A DNA stretch of 64,000 nucleotides from the NCBI GenBank assembly GCA_964558465.1, contig CAZLEF010000016.1:38090-102089 (forward strand). Reading direction: 5' to 3'. Below are positions 43,887 through 51,746 of this stretch, in pieces (position 1 is the first letter of the stretch; each line of letters begins with the position of its first letter). This DNA comes from JACJYC01 sp964558465. Its GTDB lineage: Bacteria > Bacteroidota > Bacteroidia > Chitinophagales > Saprospiraceae. The notes under the pieces were generated by a model. It was not told where the DNA came from, ran no database searches, and saw only the letters and a program-made list of their open reading frames with translations. A program made the translations under genes and the position numbers.

Positions 43887-44954
43887 ATGAATATTGCCGA
43901 AATCCTGCGAATGATTCTGACGGATGACCTGGGGGAGGCCATTAAAGCGATGCTGACCCTTGCCGGCCAGAAAAAACTGACCAGCCAGCAAAATATTTTG
44001 TTCAACCTTTCCGGTCAGTACCACGGCAACGAAAGGCAGCGCAACGAAGGCACACTGAGCGACGATTTTTACCAGCGAACCCGTAACCGCATCCGGAACT
44101 CTCTGAAAGAAACCCTTAAGGACTTTCCGGGATGGAGCAACGACATCGTTGAAAAGGTCAATCTGGAACTGGCGACAGGATCAACCGGAACCGGGTCTTC
44201 AGGCTCCTCTTCCGGCCCGGCGCCGGAATCGAATGCAGGGCTCGGCGGAAAGTCCACAGGCGCCGGGGCTTCCGCCTCATCTACCGGCGACGGCGCCACC
44301 CGCATCCTCATGCTGAGCGCCAACCCGACCGGCACAGCCGGCTTGCAGTTGGAAAAAGAATTTGGCCGGATCTCCGCCCGCATTAGCGAAAAGGCTCAAC
44401 CCGGCCAGTTCATCGTCAAACATAAAAAAGCGGTTACCCTGACGGATTTCCAGGATGCCCTGATGGATGAAAAACCCAATATCGTCCATTTTTCGGGTCA
44501 CGGAGAACGGGACAAAGGCGAAGTGAAATCCATGATCCGCCGGGGTTTTGACCTGTCGGAAAACCCGGAAAAAGAAAAAGGAAACGACGCAGGCCTGCTG
44601 CTCATGGACGAGGACAAACGCGAACCCATGTTCGTCAGCTCGGCCGTCATCCGCAGGATCTTCAAAAGCCTGATCGAACGGAATAAGGTAGCGATTCAGG
44701 CCGTTATTTTTAATGCCTGTTATTCCGAAGCCCAGGCCCAGGCTGTAGCAGAGGTGGTACCCTACGTGATCGGAACCACCTGGAATGTGGGCGACGAAGC
44801 GGCCATCGCTTTTGCAACCGGCTTTTACGGCGGTATCGCCCGCGGCCAAAAAATAGAAGACGCCTGGGACAGCGGCGTCACCCAGGCCCTCGCTTACAAC
44901 GAACCGGAAAATTTATTTGCGCTTTATATGAACGGGAAAAAAACCGGAACCTGA
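43887..44954 (+). CDS. EAD-CHAT protein: death-like adaptor domain fused to a caspase-like peptidase
   Basis: 355 residues in three parts. Residues 1-85 are a helical domain (LSGQYHGNERQRNEGTLSDD, then YQRTRNRIRNSLKETL) matching my recollection of effector-associated domains (EADs), small adaptor domains of bacterial conflict systems that pair with a like domain on a partner. Residues 95-135 are a Gly/Ser/Ala linker. Residues 138-350 are a CHAT caspase-like peptidase with the His-Cys dyad at NIVHFSGHG (His205) and IFNACYSEA (Cys278), followed by YVIGTTWNVGDEAA. It would be a cytoplasmic protease triggered through its EAD. The partner is not visible within the window. DUF4286 starts 2 bases after its stop codon. 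Confidence 0.85.
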   Translation: MNIAEILRMILTDDLGEAIKAMLTLAGQKKLTSQQNILFNLSGQYHGNERQRNEGTLSDDFYQRTRNRIRNSLKETLKDFPGWSNDIVEKVNLELATGSTGTGSSGSSSGPAPESNAGLGGKSTGAGASASSTGDGATRILMLSANPTGTAGLQLEKEFGRISARISEKAQPGQFIVKHKKAVTLTDFQDALMDEKPNIVHFSGHGERDKGEVKSMIRRGFDLSENPEKEKGNDAGLLLMDEDKREPMFVSSAVIRRIFKSLIERNKVAIQAVIFNACYSEAQAQAVAEVVPYVIGTTWNVGDEAAIAFATGFYGGIARGQKIEDAWDSGVTQALAYNEPENLFALYMNGKKTGT

Positions 44955-44956
44955 GT

Positions 44957-45262
44957 ATGCTCCTCTACAACGTAACCATTAAGATCGACCACGATGTACA
45001 CCTCGACTGGATGTGGTGGATGAGGCAGGTCCATATCCCGGATGTGATGAGCACCGGATATTTTACCGAATACAAGTTGTGTCGCATCCTCGGCGACGAC
45101 GACGAACAGGGTGTCACCTACGCCATCCAATACTTCAGCCCGGATATGGCTGCTTTCAAAGCTTACCAGGCCGAACACGCGCCCCGGCTCCAGCGCGAAG
45201 TTGCGGAGCGTTTCCCCAATAAATATGTGGCTTTCAGGACTTTGATGCAGGTGATTGCATAA
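44957..45262 (+). CDS. DUF4286 family protein
   Basis: 101 residues, typical of DUF4286, a ferredoxin-like small protein widespread in Bacteroidota. The sequence opens YNVTIKIDHDVHLDWMWWM and ends in an aromatic helix (FPNKYVAFRTLMQVI). The function is unknown. It begins 2 bases after the EAD-CHAT stop codon, so translation is probably coupled, but DUF4286 genes are common elsewhere and the link may be chance. Confidence 0.85.
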   Translation: MLLYNVTIKIDHDVHLDWMWWMRQVHIPDVMSTGYFTEYKLCRILGDDDEQGVTYAIQYFSPDMAAFKAYQAEHAPRLQREVAERFPNKYVAFRTLMQVIA

Positions 45263-45305
45263 GGGTGTTGTTTTTTCCATCTTCTGCCGGCTGCGTCGTC
45301 GGGGT

Positions 45306-45341
45306 AATTCAGGGTACAACTTCAAAGTAACACCCTGAATT
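45306..45341. repeat. Perfect 10-bp inverted repeat AATTCAGGGT...ACCCTGAATT
   Basis: Arms at 45306-45315 and 45332-45341 with a 16-base loop, in the gap between DUF4286 and marR. No T run follows on the plus strand, so it is not a standard intrinsic terminator. It could be an RNA hairpin, a protein site or a remnant of a mobile element. Confidence 0.55.
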
Positions 45342-45434
45342 CGTCCGGTGGCGTCGTACGTGAGTTTGGCGGGTTTCGAAGTATCCGACATTCCGGGTAT
45401 TTAACTAAAAATCACATGGGAAATTTATTTCGCT

Positions 45435-45465
45435 TGCAAATAATTAGTAGAACAATTAATTTTGT
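45435..45465 (+). promoter_or_regulatory. Promoter TTG-N20-TAATTTTG with overlapping inverted repeat
   Basis: TTG at 45435-45437, 20 bases, and TAATTTTG at 45458-45465 make a full Bacteroidota promoter for the marR-hpd operon. The spacer contains TAATTAGTAGAACAATTA (45442-45459), whose ends TAATT/AATTA form an imperfect inverted repeat. A MarR dimer bound there would cover the promoter. Confidence 0.5.
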
Positions 45466-45500
45466 GGCCGGTCCATTACATACTGACTAAAAATATATCG

Positions 45501-45953
45501 ATGGCAGAGAAAAAAGCCGAACAATCCGGGTTTATTCTGGAGCGGACCGCCCGGCGGATGAAACAGCATATCCAGCAGCAACTGACCGCCGCCGGCGCCG
45601 ATATCACCGTCGACCAGTGGATCCTGATGCAGGAACTGGAAAAAAGTACCGGCCTGAGCCAGTTGGAACTGGCCCGGGCAACCTTTAAGGATGCGCCGAC
45701 CGTCACCCGGATCATCGACCTGCTGTGCACAAAGGGCCTTGCCAAACGGACGGCCGACCCCGCCGACCGCCGGCGTTTTTGCATCCGGCTCACCCCCTCC
45801 GGTTATGAAAAGATCGGCGCGGTTTTGCCGCTGGTCAAAGCGGCCCGCCTGAAAGCCTGGGCAGGCCTCGACGACCAGCAAATGGAACAACTGACCCGGA
45901 CCCTCAACCAGGTTTATGATAACCTCAGCCCTGACAACAACGGAAGTCTATAA
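45501..45953 (+). CDS. MarR family transcriptional regulator
   Basis: 150 residues from ATG 45501. The winged-helix core is visible (LSQLELARATFKDAPTVTRIIDLL, then the wing KRTADPADRRRFCIRL with the conserved D-x-R). MarR proteins are dimeric and usually repress themselves and a neighbouring gene until a small, often aromatic, ligand binds. The next gene, 18 bases downstream, is 4-hydroxyphenylpyruvate dioxygenase, so the ligand may come from tyrosine catabolism (inference). The candidate operator overlaps its own promoter. Confidence 0.9.
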   Translation: MAEKKAEQSGFILERTARRMKQHIQQQLTAAGADITVDQWILMQELEKSTGLSQLELARATFKDAPTVTRIIDLLCTKGLAKRTADPADRRRFCIRLTPSGYEKIGAVLPLVKAARLKAWAGLDDQQMEQLTRTLNQVYDNLSPDNNGSL

Positions 45954-45971
45954 ATCGAACCAAATAAAGCC

Positions 45972-47066
45972 ATGAAACAAGATTCTTTTCCGATCAAAGG
46001 CACCGACCATATCGAATTTTATGTCGGCAATGCCAAACAGGCCGCGCATTATTACCAAACCGCTTTCGGTTTTGAACTGGCCGCCTGGTGCGGCCCCGAA
46101 ACCGGGGTGCGCGATCGGGTTTCCTACGTTCTGGTGCAGGACAAGATCCGCTTCGTCCTCACTTCCGCCCTTCACCCCGAACATGAAATTGCCCGCCACG
46201 TCGCCCTGCACGGAGACGGGGTAAAGGTACTGGCCCTTTGGGTGGACGATGCAGAATATGCCTTCCACACCGCCCTCGCCCGGGGCGCCAAAATGGCCCG
46301 GCCGCTGGAAACCCGGACGGATGCGAACGGCGAGGTCAAGACCGCCTCCATCCATACCTACGGCGAAACCCTGCACACCTTTGTTGAACGCTCAGGATAC
46401 AACGGTCCGTTTATGCCGGGTTTCGAACCCAGAAAGAGCAGAATGAAAATTGAACCCATCGGCCTGAAATACGTCGACCACTGTGTTGGCAACGTCGAAC
46501 TGGGCAGGATGAACGAATGGGTCCGCTTTTACCAGGATGTGATGGGCTTCAAGCTGCTCGTCACTTTTGATGACAAAGATATTTCAACGGAATATACCGC
46601 CCTGATGAGCAAAGTGGTGTCGAACGGCAACGGCTTCATCAAATTCCCGATCAACGAACCGGCCGACGGCCGGAAAAAATCCCAGATCGAGGAATACCTC
46701 GATTTTTACCACGGGGCCGGCGTCCAGCATATTGCCGTGGCCACCGACGACATCATCCATACGGTCGATGAACTCCGGCGCCGGGGCGTAGATTTCCTGT
46801 ATGTGCCCGAAACGTATTATGAAACGGTCGTTGAAAGAGTCGGGCATATTGAAGAGGACCTGGAAGACCTCAAACGGCTCAATATCCTTATCGACCGCGA
46901 CGAAGAAGGCTACCTGCTCCAGATCTTTACCAAACCGGTGCAGGATCGCCCCACCGTTTTTTATGAGATCATCCAGCGGGCCGGCGCCACTTCGTTCGGA
47001 AAAGGCAATTTCAAGGCGCTGTTTGAAGCCATCGAGCGGGAACAGGCGTTGCGGGGGACTTTATAA
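45972..47066 (+). CDS. hpd: 4-hydroxyphenylpyruvate dioxygenase
   Basis: 364 residues, with two vicinal-oxygen-chelate halves. The iron ligands are His170 (YVDHCVGN), His253 (VQHIAVAT) and Glu332 (VFYEIIQR). The enzyme converts 4-hydroxyphenylpyruvate to homogentisate in tyrosine degradation. It is co-transcribed with the MarR gene. No homogentisate dioxygenase or fumarylacetoacetase lies in the window. Confidence 0.95.
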   Translation: MKQDSFPIKGTDHIEFYVGNAKQAAHYYQTAFGFELAAWCGPETGVRDRVSYVLVQDKIRFVLTSALHPEHEIARHVALHGDGVKVLALWVDDAEYAFHTALARGAKMARPLETRTDANGEVKTASIHTYGETLHTFVERSGYNGPFMPGFEPRKSRMKIEPIGLKYVDHCVGNVELGRMNEWVRFYQDVMGFKLLVTFDDKDISTEYTALMSKVVSNGNGFIKFPINEPADGRKKSQIEEYLDFYHGAGVQHIAVATDDIIHTVDELRRRGVDFLYVPETYYETVVERVGHIEEDLEDLKRLNILIDRDEEGYLLQIFTKPVQDRPTVFYEIIQRAGATSFGKGNFKALFEAIEREQALRGTL

Positions 47067-47068
47067 GT

Positions 47069-47103
47069 AGTTGGCAGTTGGCAGTCTTCAGTTGGCAGTT
47101 CTG
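47069..47103. repeat. Heptanucleotide array, unit AGTTGGC (five units)
   Basis: Units AGTTGGC, AGTTGGC, AGTCTTC, AGTTGGC, AGTTCTG in strict register, directly after the hpd stop codon. The unit, length and pattern of a variant third copy are the same as at 12912-12946, 34 kb away. Confidence 0.85.
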
Positions 47104-47130
47104 GTCAGTGGCAGGTGATTACTATATATT

Positions 47131-47209
47131 TGTTGATGCGTTGATCTGTTGATTTGTTGATTCGCATCAACGCATCAACAAATCAACAAATCAACAAATC
47201 AACAATCTT
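47131..47209. repeat. Octanucleotide repeats (core GTTGAT) in inverted orientation
   Basis: Four 8-base units with core GTTGAT (47131-47162) are followed by five with the complementary core ATCAAC (about 47165-47209). GTTGATGCGTTGAT (47132-47145) pairs perfectly with ATCAACGCATCAAC (47166-47179), so the region can fold into a large hairpin. It lies between the convergent hpd and DUF5916 genes and could end both transcripts. Confidence 0.75.
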
Positions 47210-47213
47210 TCCC

Positions 47214-49433
47214 TCACCTCAACACATCAAACACACGGGAATACTTGACCGTAAAACTCCGGTTGCTGATCCCGAATTCATCGCGGCCTTCGTTGTACAC
47301 GACAAAAAGCCCGGTATTGGCCTGCTGAAGCCATCCGAAACGGATATTGGCCGACCAGATCTCCGCGACGCTGTTGTATTGCACCAGGCTCTGTGCAAAA
47401 ATATGCGGCGTAAAGGTATACGACACCCGGCCACCGAAGATGAACGTGGAAAAATCGCCGACCGGCAGGCTGATATCGTTGTGACTGAGCGTGAAAGCCG
47501 AATTGAGCTTGTCGCTGAACCGGACACGGAGCGTTCCGCTGTTGGCCAGGCGCCTGCCGCCAAAAAAGCCGCCCAGGATCGACCGGGTGTCTATGGAAAC
47601 TTTTTTGCTTGGATTGGTGATGATAACGATCTGCGCCTCCCGGTGTTCGTACGTTCCGGCTTCTACGGTTACGCCTTTTGAGATCTCAAACGGCTGAAGC
47701 ACCCCTTCCGTCGTAAAATTGATGCCGGTATGCACCTCAAGGCCGTTCTCGAACTCCCAGTGGTTGTCGACATGGAGGAATCCGGTCACCAAAAACCCAT
47801 TGAAATCGCTGTATTGCCGGTAAGAGACGTGAGGTCGGAGCTCGAGCAGCCCAAATTTGCCTTTGGGCCGGATGCGGTAAAGAACCAGGAACTCCGGTTT
47901 CCGGAACGTCCTGCGCAGCAAAAAGCCAACTTCCGGATTGAACCCTTCTCCGACCTCGGAATAAGCGAGGCTGACGTTGAGCTGGTTCCAGTCGTAGAGC
48001 GCCTGAAATTTGAACGCATGGTCGTCATCCCCGATGCCCGGGGTAACGCTTTTAGCCAAAAACCCGGAAAGTTGGGCTTTTTTGCCGAGACCGACCCGGC
48101 CGTCGGCGGCAAAAGTGCGGTTGAAATCGCCTTCCGTTTCACCCATTCCCTGCCGGTTGATAAATGCCGCCCCGACGGACGAGCGTTGGGCAAATTCGTG
48201 GTTGACCCGGGCCACCGTAAAATTATTTTCTTCGATCGCCGTATCGTCGACATCGTCCGTAAACATGCTCAGGAAACCGATATTGGTCCGTTTGACCTTG
48301 CCGGAAAGCCTGGCGCCGCCAATAATGGGGACCTGCCGCCCGTTGTCGCCGATGCCGATGCGCCGGCTGAAAAAGAGGTCGACCTCTCCCGGGCTGCCCA
48401 CGCTGAACAGGCCGGCGTTTTCCAGAAAGAACGGTCTTTTTTCCGGAAAAAAGAGGTTAAACCGGTCGAGGTTGACCTGTTGGTCGTCCACTTCAACCTG
48501 GGCAAAGTCCGTGTTATAGGTCAGGTCGAGGGTCATGGCCGACGTTATGCTGTATTTCAGGTCGGCGCCGGCTTCGGGTTTGAATTCCGTTTTTGAGGGC
48601 ATTTTTTTGTAATCCCGCACCACTTGTCCCAACACATACGGGATCAGTTTGAGGTTGCCCGGGCTGACCAGGTCCAGTCCGGTAAGATTGCCGGCCAGGG
48701 AAAGGCGGTTCAGGTCGAACCCCCAGGGGAGGGGAGCCCAGAAAGCGACTTCATTGGTTTTCCGGATATTGCGCTGAAAGTTGATCCCCCAGGCCTGGCC
48801 TTTTCCCGGGGCATAACGCAAGGTCCGGAAAGGAATAGCAAATTCGGCGCTCCAGCCGAAATCACCCACTTGGGTTTTCACTTCCCACGATGCGTCCCAG
48901 TTGATGTTGACTCCGCCGATGCGGCCGCCTTGCTGGCGGTTGGCGTTGAGGTTACCTACGCCTTCGTTGTCCACTTGCGCGTCGTACTCCACACCGATGG
49001 AATTGGTGCCGAAAACGAAACCGTTTTGACCGTCGTGGTAGGTATCCAGGATAAAAATGAAGCTGTCGGTATCGTCCAGGGTGGCGTCCCGGCGGCTGTC
49101 GGATACGACCAGTTGGCCCGGTTGGGCGTCATGACAAACCACAGAGATGTAAAAGACGCCGGCCGTGTAGGCCACCCGGATTTCCGTTTGTTCCGAAGCG
49201 GGTTGCCCGGCGTTGGGCTGTAATTGAAGCAGGCCGCCGAAGGGCGTCACATTTTGCCAGACGGGGTCGTTGCGGACTTCGCCGTCGATGGCCGGTTCTT
49301 TTTCCAGGAAACTGGCCTCAGCGGAGGGCCTGTCGACCCTTCCCAGATCGTTAACGTCTGCCTGGCATATTCCGTAAAGGGGCAGGCAAGCCGCCAACAC
49401 GGCGGCAGGCAGACAGTTGCGGTTGATAGACAT
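47214..49433 (-). CDS. DUF5916 family outer-membrane protein with CBM9-like N-terminus
   Basis: 739 residues from ATG 49433 with a signal peptide (MSINRNCLPAAVLAACLPLY). Residues about 35-230 are a family-9 carbohydrate-binding-like module (FLEKEPAIDGEVRNDPVWQN, TDSFIFILDTYHDGQNG). The remainder is a DUF5916 beta-barrel-like region with many alternating aromatic strands, ending SFTVKYSRVFDVLR as outer-membrane proteins do. Members are widespread in Bacteroidota, and the role is unknown, perhaps ligand uptake or surface binding. An earlier in-frame ATG at 49487 includes the promoter and is rejected. Confidence 0.85.
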   Translation of the reverse strand: MSINRNCLPAAVLAACLPLYGICQADVNDLGRVDRPSAEASFLEKEPAIDGEVRNDPVWQNVTPFGGLLQLQPNAGQPASEQTEIRVAYTAGVFYISVVCHDAQPGQLVVSDSRRDATLDDTDSFIFILDTYHDGQNGFVFGTNSIGVEYDAQVDNEGVGNLNANRQQGGRIGGVNINWDASWEVKTQVGDFGWSAEFAIPFRTLRYAPGKGQAWGINFQRNIRKTNEVAFWAPLPWGFDLNRLSLAGNLTGLDLVSPGNLKLIPYVLGQVVRDYKKMPSKTEFKPEAGADLKYSITSAMTLDLTYNTDFAQVEVDDQQVNLDRFNLFFPEKRPFFLENAGLFSVGSPGEVDLFFSRRIGIGDNGRQVPIIGGARLSGKVKRTNIGFLSMFTDDVDDTAIEENNFTVARVNHEFAQRSSVGAAFINRQGMGETEGDFNRTFAADGRVGLGKKAQLSGFLAKSVTPGIGDDDHAFKFQALYDWNQLNVSLAYSEVGEGFNPEVGFLLRRTFRKPEFLVLYRIRPKGKFGLLELRPHVSYRQYSDFNGFLVTGFLHVDNHWEFENGLEVHTGINFTTEGVLQPFEISKGVTVEAGTYEHREAQIVIITNPSKKVSIDTRSILGGFFGGRRLANSGTLRVRFSDKLNSAFTLSHNDISLPVGDFSTFIFGGRVSYTFTPHIFAQSLVQYNSVAEIWSANIRFGWLQQANTGLFVVYNEGRDEFGISNRSFTVKYSRVFDVLR

Positions 49434-49458
49434 GGTTTTGTTTCGTTTTGACAGGGCC

Positions 49459-49474
49459 TTTCCGGGCCCGGAAA
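49459..49474. promoter_or_regulatory. 16-bp perfect palindrome TTTCCGGGCCCGGAAA
   Basis: Located 25 bases before the DUF5916 ATG, immediately downstream of the word TACTTTCG (49482-49475, minus strand; seven of eight matches to the -7 consensus). At the expected transcript start it could be an operator or a leader hairpin. Confidence 0.45.
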
Positions 49475-49504
49475 CGAAAGTAACCAATTTCCCGATTCCC
49501 GCAT

Positions 49505-51151
49505 TTATTCGAGCAGTAATTTTCCGGTGGCCCGGCGGCCGTTGCGATCTGTGATCTGGTAGATATAGGCCCCGGCAGGAAGGCTTTTCCGTTCAAAATG
49601 ATATAGTGCCCCCAAAACCGGTTCGGCCGGCCTGACAATCCTTCCTTCGAGATCAAACAGCGTGATGGATGCGTCATTTACCCCTTCGGGAAGCTGAAAC
49701 AGGGCGCCGTTCCTCGCAGGGTTCGGCGAAACCCGCACGTTCCCCAGGGAAAGGCCGCGGTCGGGAGCGCCCGACACGAGGCCGGTGGTATCGGTGGTGA
49801 ACATGACAATCAGGACCATCATTTCATCGTTGGAGGTCGGGCCGAAATTGACGGATGCCGGGCCGTCGTTCACCCAACTGGCTTCATGGATCAGGCCGTT
49901 CAAAAAATTGATGGTGATGGGTTTGAGCGGCTCAAAATACCGCATCGGGATATGCCGGTAATCAAAAAACGGGGAGATACAGCCGGGAATGCCCTGCGGG
50001 CAAGAGGCATCGTAAATCAGTTCTCCTTTCTGACCATTGGAAAGGCGCTTGTACACCTTGTAATCCGTGCCGTATTTATGGGTATGGCCCATCATTCCCC
50101 AGACAAAAATTTCGCCGAATGGCGGGTTGATGGCCTGGCTATGTTTGATGAGGTCGCCGCTATTCGGGATCGGGATATCGAAATTCGGGATGAGTTCGGA
50201 ATGCATTTCCTGGGCGGCAGTTCCCTGGGGTTGCGTATAGACATTGACATAAACCTCCGCCTGGTAGGGCAAGTTGGAGGAATAATTGATATAATGGGAA
50301 TTGAGGTCCAGCACCAGGTTTTTATCCCAGGGGAAGGCCGTTCCGCCCGGCAAACGGAGGTCGATGGATTCCTGGACGGCGGTCACCAGCCCGATATTGG
50401 AATGGTCGGCGTCGAGCCGGAGACCGTGCGGTATGCCGGCGCTGCCGCCGGGATTAAAATCGTAGATGATAAAATGATGGGAGAACGAGCCCATTTTGAC
50501 ATCCAGGCGATTGACTTCCAGGTTGGCGGGAAGATTGAGTTCGTATTTCTGGAAAAATTCGATTTCTCCGCCCGGTTCCAGGTAAAACGGGCCCATTTTG
50601 AGCTGGAATCCCTCTCCTGGCGACGGGGCCTGCGGGGCGCCCGACGGGAAAGCGGCCATCCCTCCGCCGCTGTAGAAGGAACTCAGCAAGGACTCGGTCA
50701 CAACCTCCGTGCCGGTGGGCGCTCCGTATAAGATCCATTGCCGGATCAATTCCTTTTCCACGTTGGTCAGCGGCGGTTCATTGTTGGCGGGCATGGCATC
50801 TTTTTCATCCGCGTGCAACTGGATGGCGGGTTCCAGGCCGTTATTGACCTTTCGGAACAAAAAACTCAGGTCCGGCCTGCCCGGGTAGATATATTTGTAT
50901 CCTTTGCCGGCAGCATAGGTATTGGCCGGCGTCTTTTGGAAGATCTTGCTGTAAACATTCAGCGCCCTGGCGTTTTCGCTGGCGCCCGTACCCTGCAGGT
51001 CGAGGCCTGCTTCGGGGCTGGCATGGTCGTGGCAACTCACACATTTTTGCTGGAATAGCTGGTAGACCCGGAGATGGGTCGGGGTTTGTCCGTTCAGGAG
51101 AAAGGCAAACAGGCAGATCAGACTGGCAAGAAGTAGTGCTTTTTTCATCAT
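49505..51151 (-). CDS. Secreted copper type II monooxygenase-like protein with cytochrome c domain and T9SS tail
   Basis: 548 residues from ATG 51151 (51148 or 51160 are also possible). A signal peptide (MMKKALLLASLICLFAFLL) is followed by a cytochrome c domain with CVSCH at 37-41 and a candidate Met ligand in DAMPANNEPP. Next is a peptidylglycine-hydroxylase/dopamine-hydroxylase-like fold with all six copper ligands in order: His225-His226, His286, His356 and His358 in GHTHKYG, and Met444 in DEMM. A T9SS sorting domain closes the chain. A copper-dependent hydroxylation or electron-transfer role outside the cell is inferred; the substrate is unknown. Confidence 0.85.
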   Translation of the reverse strand: MMKKALLLASLICLFAFLLNGQTPTHLRVYQLFQQKCVSCHDHASPEAGLDLQGTGASENARALNVYSKIFQKTPANTYAAGKGYKYIYPGRPDLSFLFRKVNNGLEPAIQLHADEKDAMPANNEPPLTNVEKELIRQWILYGAPTGTEVVTESLLSSFYSGGGMAAFPSGAPQAPSPGEGFQLKMGPFYLEPGGEIEFFQKYELNLPANLEVNRLDVKMGSFSHHFIIYDFNPGGSAGIPHGLRLDADHSNIGLVTAVQESIDLRLPGGTAFPWDKNLVLDLNSHYINYSSNLPYQAEVYVNVYTQPQGTAAQEMHSELIPNFDIPIPNSGDLIKHSQAINPPFGEIFVWGMMGHTHKYGTDYKVYKRLSNGQKGELIYDASCPQGIPGCISPFFDYRHIPMRYFEPLKPITINFLNGLIHEASWVNDGPASVNFGPTSNDEMMVLIVMFTTDTTGLVSGAPDRGLSLGNVRVSPNPARNGALFQLPEGVNDASITLFDLEGRIVRPAEPVLGALYHFERKSLPAGAYIYQITDRNGRRATGKLLLE

Positions 51152-51245
51152 TCTTGTCATTGAGAACGTTTTTGATGGCGCTGTATTGACCGGCAGCAAC
51201 TGAACTTCGGCTTCGCTCAGTTCCCTGGCTGTTAACTGACCACTA

Positions 51246-51725
51246 CTAATTTCCGCGCAATTTTCCCTTTTGGTTTTCGTAATCCCGGATAAATTCTGCG
51301 ACGATTTCGTCGATAATATCCTTGAGCATGGCTTTTTCGAGGCGGGCGATGGCGCGCAGCTTTTCCAGTTTGGAAGGGTCAAAGGCCAGCGTTACGCGGC
51401 GGGAAGGCTGGTCCTGGAGTTCAATGCTGGTGGGCTCCAGGGTGTCCCTGATGAGCATATCCAGGCTGTTGCGCGGGCGTTTGGGGCGTGCTTTTACCGG
51501 AGCGCCGTCCGGCAAGGACAACTGGTTTTCAAAAGAATCTTCAAAGGCTTCGGCTAAAAAGGATTGCAGGCTGGCGGTAAAATCTTTCTGAGCAGTCCGT
51601 TTGGCATTAGCCTGCGTTTCCTCCTGAGTGGGGCTGGCAGACGGAGTGCTTTGCGCGGAAGTTGGGGTTTGGTTAACCGTTCCGAACAGGTCCAAAAGAT
51701 TATCCGTGAATCGCTTTTTAGCCAT
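51246..51725 (-). CDS. Small putative DNA-binding protein paired with ParA
   Basis: 159 residues. A low-complexity N-terminus (Thr, Ser, Gln, Pro) is followed by a C-terminal segment RRVTLAFDPSKLEKLRAIAR (about 108-127) and two helices, a pattern that resembles a ribbon-helix-helix or similar centromere-binding protein. It starts 21 bases after parA on the same strand, and ParA-type ATPases normally act with such a partner. I do not recognise the exact family. Confidence 0.65.
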   Translation of the reverse strand: MAKKRFTDNLLDLFGTVNQTPTSAQSTPSASPTQEETQANAKRTAQKDFTASLQSFLAEAFEDSFENQLSLPDGAPVKARPKRPRNSLDMLIRDTLEPTSIELQDQPSRRVTLAFDPSKLEKLRAIARLEKAMLKDIIDEIVAEFIRDYENQKGKLRGN

Positions 51726-51746
51726 TGATATTCAAAAATACAAAAT

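Noticed and set aside
44924..45391. Minus-strand ORF between DUF4286 and marR
   Set aside because: Overlaps DUF4286 in antisense. The first 40 or so residues look protein-like but too short to call; it may be a remnant or chance.
51152..51382. N-terminal extension of the copper monooxygenase gene to 51382
   Set aside because: The extension overlaps the ParA-partner gene in another frame and precedes a clear signal peptide at 51151.
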